This document shows, one piece after another, positions 5,150-6,806 of a stretch of DNA of 6,806 nt. The notes beneath the pieces were generated by a model that ran no database searches, was not told the origin of the DNA, and worked only from the letters and a program-made list of their open reading frames with translations. Origin of the DNA: Syntrophaceae bacterium UBA3084 (GTDB lineage Bacteria > Desulfobacterota > Syntrophia > Syntrophales > UBA6807); the NCBI GenBank assembly GCA_002367335.1, contig DFBI01000231.1:1-6806 (forward strand), given 5' to 3'. Numbering within the stretch: position 1 is the first letter of the stretch; each line of letters begins with the position of its first letter. Position numbers and translations under genes: made by a program.

Positions 5150-6710
5150 AGTGTCTGAAGTGCCTCTTTCCTGTAAAGATCATTGCAATGCCATGTTCAT
5201 CTGCTGCCTTTATGGTTTCTTCGTCTCGTATTGATCCTCCGGGTTGGATAATGGCCGTTACACCCGCTTCCGCGGCCATGTCCACACCATCTCTGAAGGG
5301 GAAGAATGCATCGGAGGCAAGTACGGTTCCTTCGGTGGGAAGATTTGCCTTCATTCGGGCTATCTTCACAGAATCAACCCTGCTCATCTGCCCGGCGCCC
5401 ACACCAACCAGTTGATTCTTAGTTGAGAAAACAATGGCATTGGACTTTACATGTTTTACAACATGCCATGCAAAATCAAGGGCCTGGCATTCATCTTCTG
5501 TAGGAGTTCTTTGGGTTACTACCTGGGCATTTTTGATATTTTCACTGATATTGTCCCTTTCCTGTATGAGAAGCCCTCCGACAACTCTTCTATAGTCATA
5601 ATCGGCAGGTCGGTTTCCTGCAGATGATGGAATTTCCAGTATCCTCATATTTTTTTTTGTACTCAGTATGTCGATAGCATCCTTATCGAAGGCGGGAGCA
5701 ATAACGACTTCCAGAAATATTTTTGCAATTTCTTCTGCTGTTTTTTTGTCGATACGTCTGTTAAAAGCAACGATTCCACCAAAGGCCGACACAGGATCGG
5801 TTTCCATGGCTTTTTTATAAGCTTCCAAAATATCATCGCTCGATGTTGCTGTACCGCATGGGTTCGAATGCTTCATTATAACGGCGGCAGGAAGTTCAAA
5901 ATCGTATGCCATCTGCCAGGCTGCATCACTATCCATGATATTGTTATAGGAAAGTTCTTTTCCCTGTAGCTGCCGGGCGTTTGATACTGAAGGGAAGGAT
6001 ATATCTTTTTCTCGGTAGAAAGCCGCTTTTTGATGAGGGTTCTCTCCATAACGTAGATCCTGGGCCTTGGTGAATTGCATGGTATAAGTTTCGGAAAATT
6101 CCTTCTTTCCTTCCGGTGTCAACGTACCAAGATAATTTGATATAGCGGCATCATATCGAGCCGTGAGCTGAAAGGTCCTGGTCGCGAGGGCAAAATTGGT
6201 TGCTTCGGAAATTTTCCCATTGCACTCGTTCATTTCCTCAAGGATCTTCGGATAATCGTCAGGGTCGGTTACGACTGTAACAAAGCGGTAATTTTTAGCC
6301 GCCGCCCTGAGCATGGCGGGGCCCCCGATATCGATATTCTCTACGGCATCTTCCAGAGTGCACCCCTCTTTTGCCACTGTATCCTCAAACCTGTAAAGGT
6401 TGATTACGACCATGTCTATCATATTGATGCCATGTTTCTCTGCCGATTTTACATGTTCTTCATTGTCACGCAGGGCAAGAAGACCACCGTGGATCTTGGG
6501 ATGAAGCGTCTTCAGCCTTCCATCCATCATTTCGGGGAAACCGGTGTAATCTGAAACATCAACAACATTTATGCCACTTTGTCTCAACCGGTCTGCCGTT
6601 CCTCCGGTAGACAATATTTCCACATTGAATTTTTTCAATTCTTTTGCAAAATCCACAATCCCTCTCTTATCAGTCACACTGATAAGAACACGTCTAATCT
6701 CATTTTCCAT
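5148..6710 (-). CDS. purH: Bifunctional AICAR formyltransferase / IMP cyclohydrolase
   Basis: This enzyme carries out the last two steps of de novo purine synthesis: 10-formyl-THF-dependent formylation of AICAR to FAICAR, then ring closure to IMP. It has 520 residues, full length for bacterial PurH. The N-terminal IMP cyclohydrolase (MGS-like) domain shows STGGTA (34-39), DGRLKTLHPKIHGG (63-76, with K67), INLYRF (103-108, Y106) and ENIDIGGPAMLRAAAKN (124-140, D127 and K139). The C-terminal formyltransferase domain shows DLRYGENPHQ (218-227), the catalytic KH of MKHSNPCGT (279-287, K280-H281), SAFGGIVAFN (308-317) and the final DEHGIAMIFTGKRHFRH. ATG 6710 has AAGGAGAG upstream, its GGAG seven bases from the start. 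It is the first of three same-strand genes (purH, purE, tsaC). No PurR-like operator or purine riboswitch was recognised in the 96 bases upstream within the window. All key residues looked for are present. Confidence 0.97.
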   Translation of the reverse strand: MENEIRRVLISVTDKRGIVDFAKELKKFNVEILSTGGTADRLRQSGINVVDVSDYTGFPEMMDGRLKTLHPKIHGGLLALRDNEEHVKSAEKHGINMIDMVVINLYRFEDTVAKEGCTLEDAVENIDIGGPAMLRAAAKNYRFVTVVTDPDDYPKILEEMNECNGKISEATNFALATRTFQLTARYDAAISNYLGTLTPEGKKEFSETYTMQFTKAQDLRYGENPHQKAAFYREKDISFPSVSNARQLQGKELSYNNIMDSDAAWQMAYDFELPAAVIMKHSNPCGTATSSDDILEAYKKAMETDPVSAFGGIVAFNRRIDKKTAEEIAKIFLEVVIAPAFDKDAIDILSTKKNMRILEIPSSAGNRPADYDYRRVVGGLLIQERDNISENIKNAQVVTQRTPTEDECQALDFAWHVVKHVKSNAIVFSTKNQLVGVGAGQMSRVDSVKIARMKANLPTEGTVLASDAFFPFRDGVDMAAEAGVTAIIQPGGSIRDEETIKAADEHGIAMIFTGKRHFRH

Positions 6711-6715
6711 TCAAA

Positions 6716-6723
6716 CTCTCCTT
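6716..6723 (-). promoter_or_regulatory. purH: purH ribosome binding site
   Basis: Read on the - strand, AAGGAGAG contains the GGAG core seven bases before ATG 6710. It supports this start over any internal one. Confidence 0.7.
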
Positions 6724-6775
6724 TATATTAAATCGTATGTTAAATTGCATGGGGTCCGTTACTGTCTGAGCATTT

Positions 6776-6803
6776 AACTTGAAACTCAAAACTTTAAACT
6801 AAG
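6776..6803. repeat. Second degenerate 7-bp tandem repeat, upstream of purH, running to the window edge
   Basis: Four units in register on the + strand are AACTTGA, AACTCAA, AACTTTA and AACTAAG. They share the AACYTTR-like consensus and the phase-setting AAC of the array on the other side of purH. The array may continue beyond the window. It lies about 65 bases upstream of the purH start codon, where a promoter could be expected. Confidence 0.45.
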
Positions 6804-6806
6804 TCT

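Noticed and set aside
6711..6806. Purine riboswitch, PurR site or promoter upstream of purH
   Set aside because: No aptamer-like core or palindromic operator is visible; a TTTAAT hexamer is present but too close to the ribosome site and has no -35 partner.

Overview
The window looks like chromosomal DNA of a Gram-negative-type bacterium. The most likely source is a deltaproteobacterial (Desulfobacterota/Syntrophales-like) lineage. This rests on the combination of a YkgJ-type Cys-cluster protein, an MJ0042/DUF3426 zinc-ribbon membrane protein, an MthK-like channel and moderately AT-leaning intergenic DNA. It is an inference from family recognition, not a search result. Seven protein genes can be supported, and no tRNA, rRNA, CRISPR array or transposase was seen.

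Layout. Positions 1-351 hold no convincing gene but are rich in short perfect inverted repeats. Four genes then run on the + strand: a Cys-rich YkgJ-like protein (352-1182), hypoxanthine phosphoribosyltransferase hpt (1238-1762), a single-pass membrane protein with an N-terminal zinc ribbon (1843-2877), and a two-TM K+ channel with a cytoplasmic RCK/TrkA module (2944-3942). All four start with GTG or TTG. Three genes run on the - strand, in transcription order purH (6710-5148), purE (5049-4546) and tsaC (4552-3914). All three start with ATG; purE and tsaC overlap by 7 bases. The two blocks converge, and the channel and tsaC reading frames overlap tail to tail by 29 bp, leaving no room for an intergenic terminator.

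Function. The theme is nucleotide and RNA housekeeping. PurE (CAIR formation) and PurH (last two steps to IMP) belong to de novo purine synthesis, while Hpt salvages hypoxanthine or guanine to IMP or GMP. TsaC makes threonylcarbamoyl-AMP for t6A in tRNA. The channel probably handles K+ flux under ligand control. The roles of the YkgJ-like and zinc-ribbon proteins are unknown.

Points of interest. A degenerate 7-bp tandem repeat (consensus about AACYTTR) lies on both sides of purH. A strong internal Shine-Dalgarno/TTG start inside the channel gene could give a free RCK subunit, as is known for MthK. Consecutive hairpins lie in the leader of the zinc-ribbon gene, the last one covering its ribosome binding site. 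A G9 tract acts as the hpt ribosome binding site. The first 340 bases contain a dense hairpin cluster. I found no clear evidence of a wholly new multi-gene system; the most unusual signals are in the noncoding DNA and the internal start.
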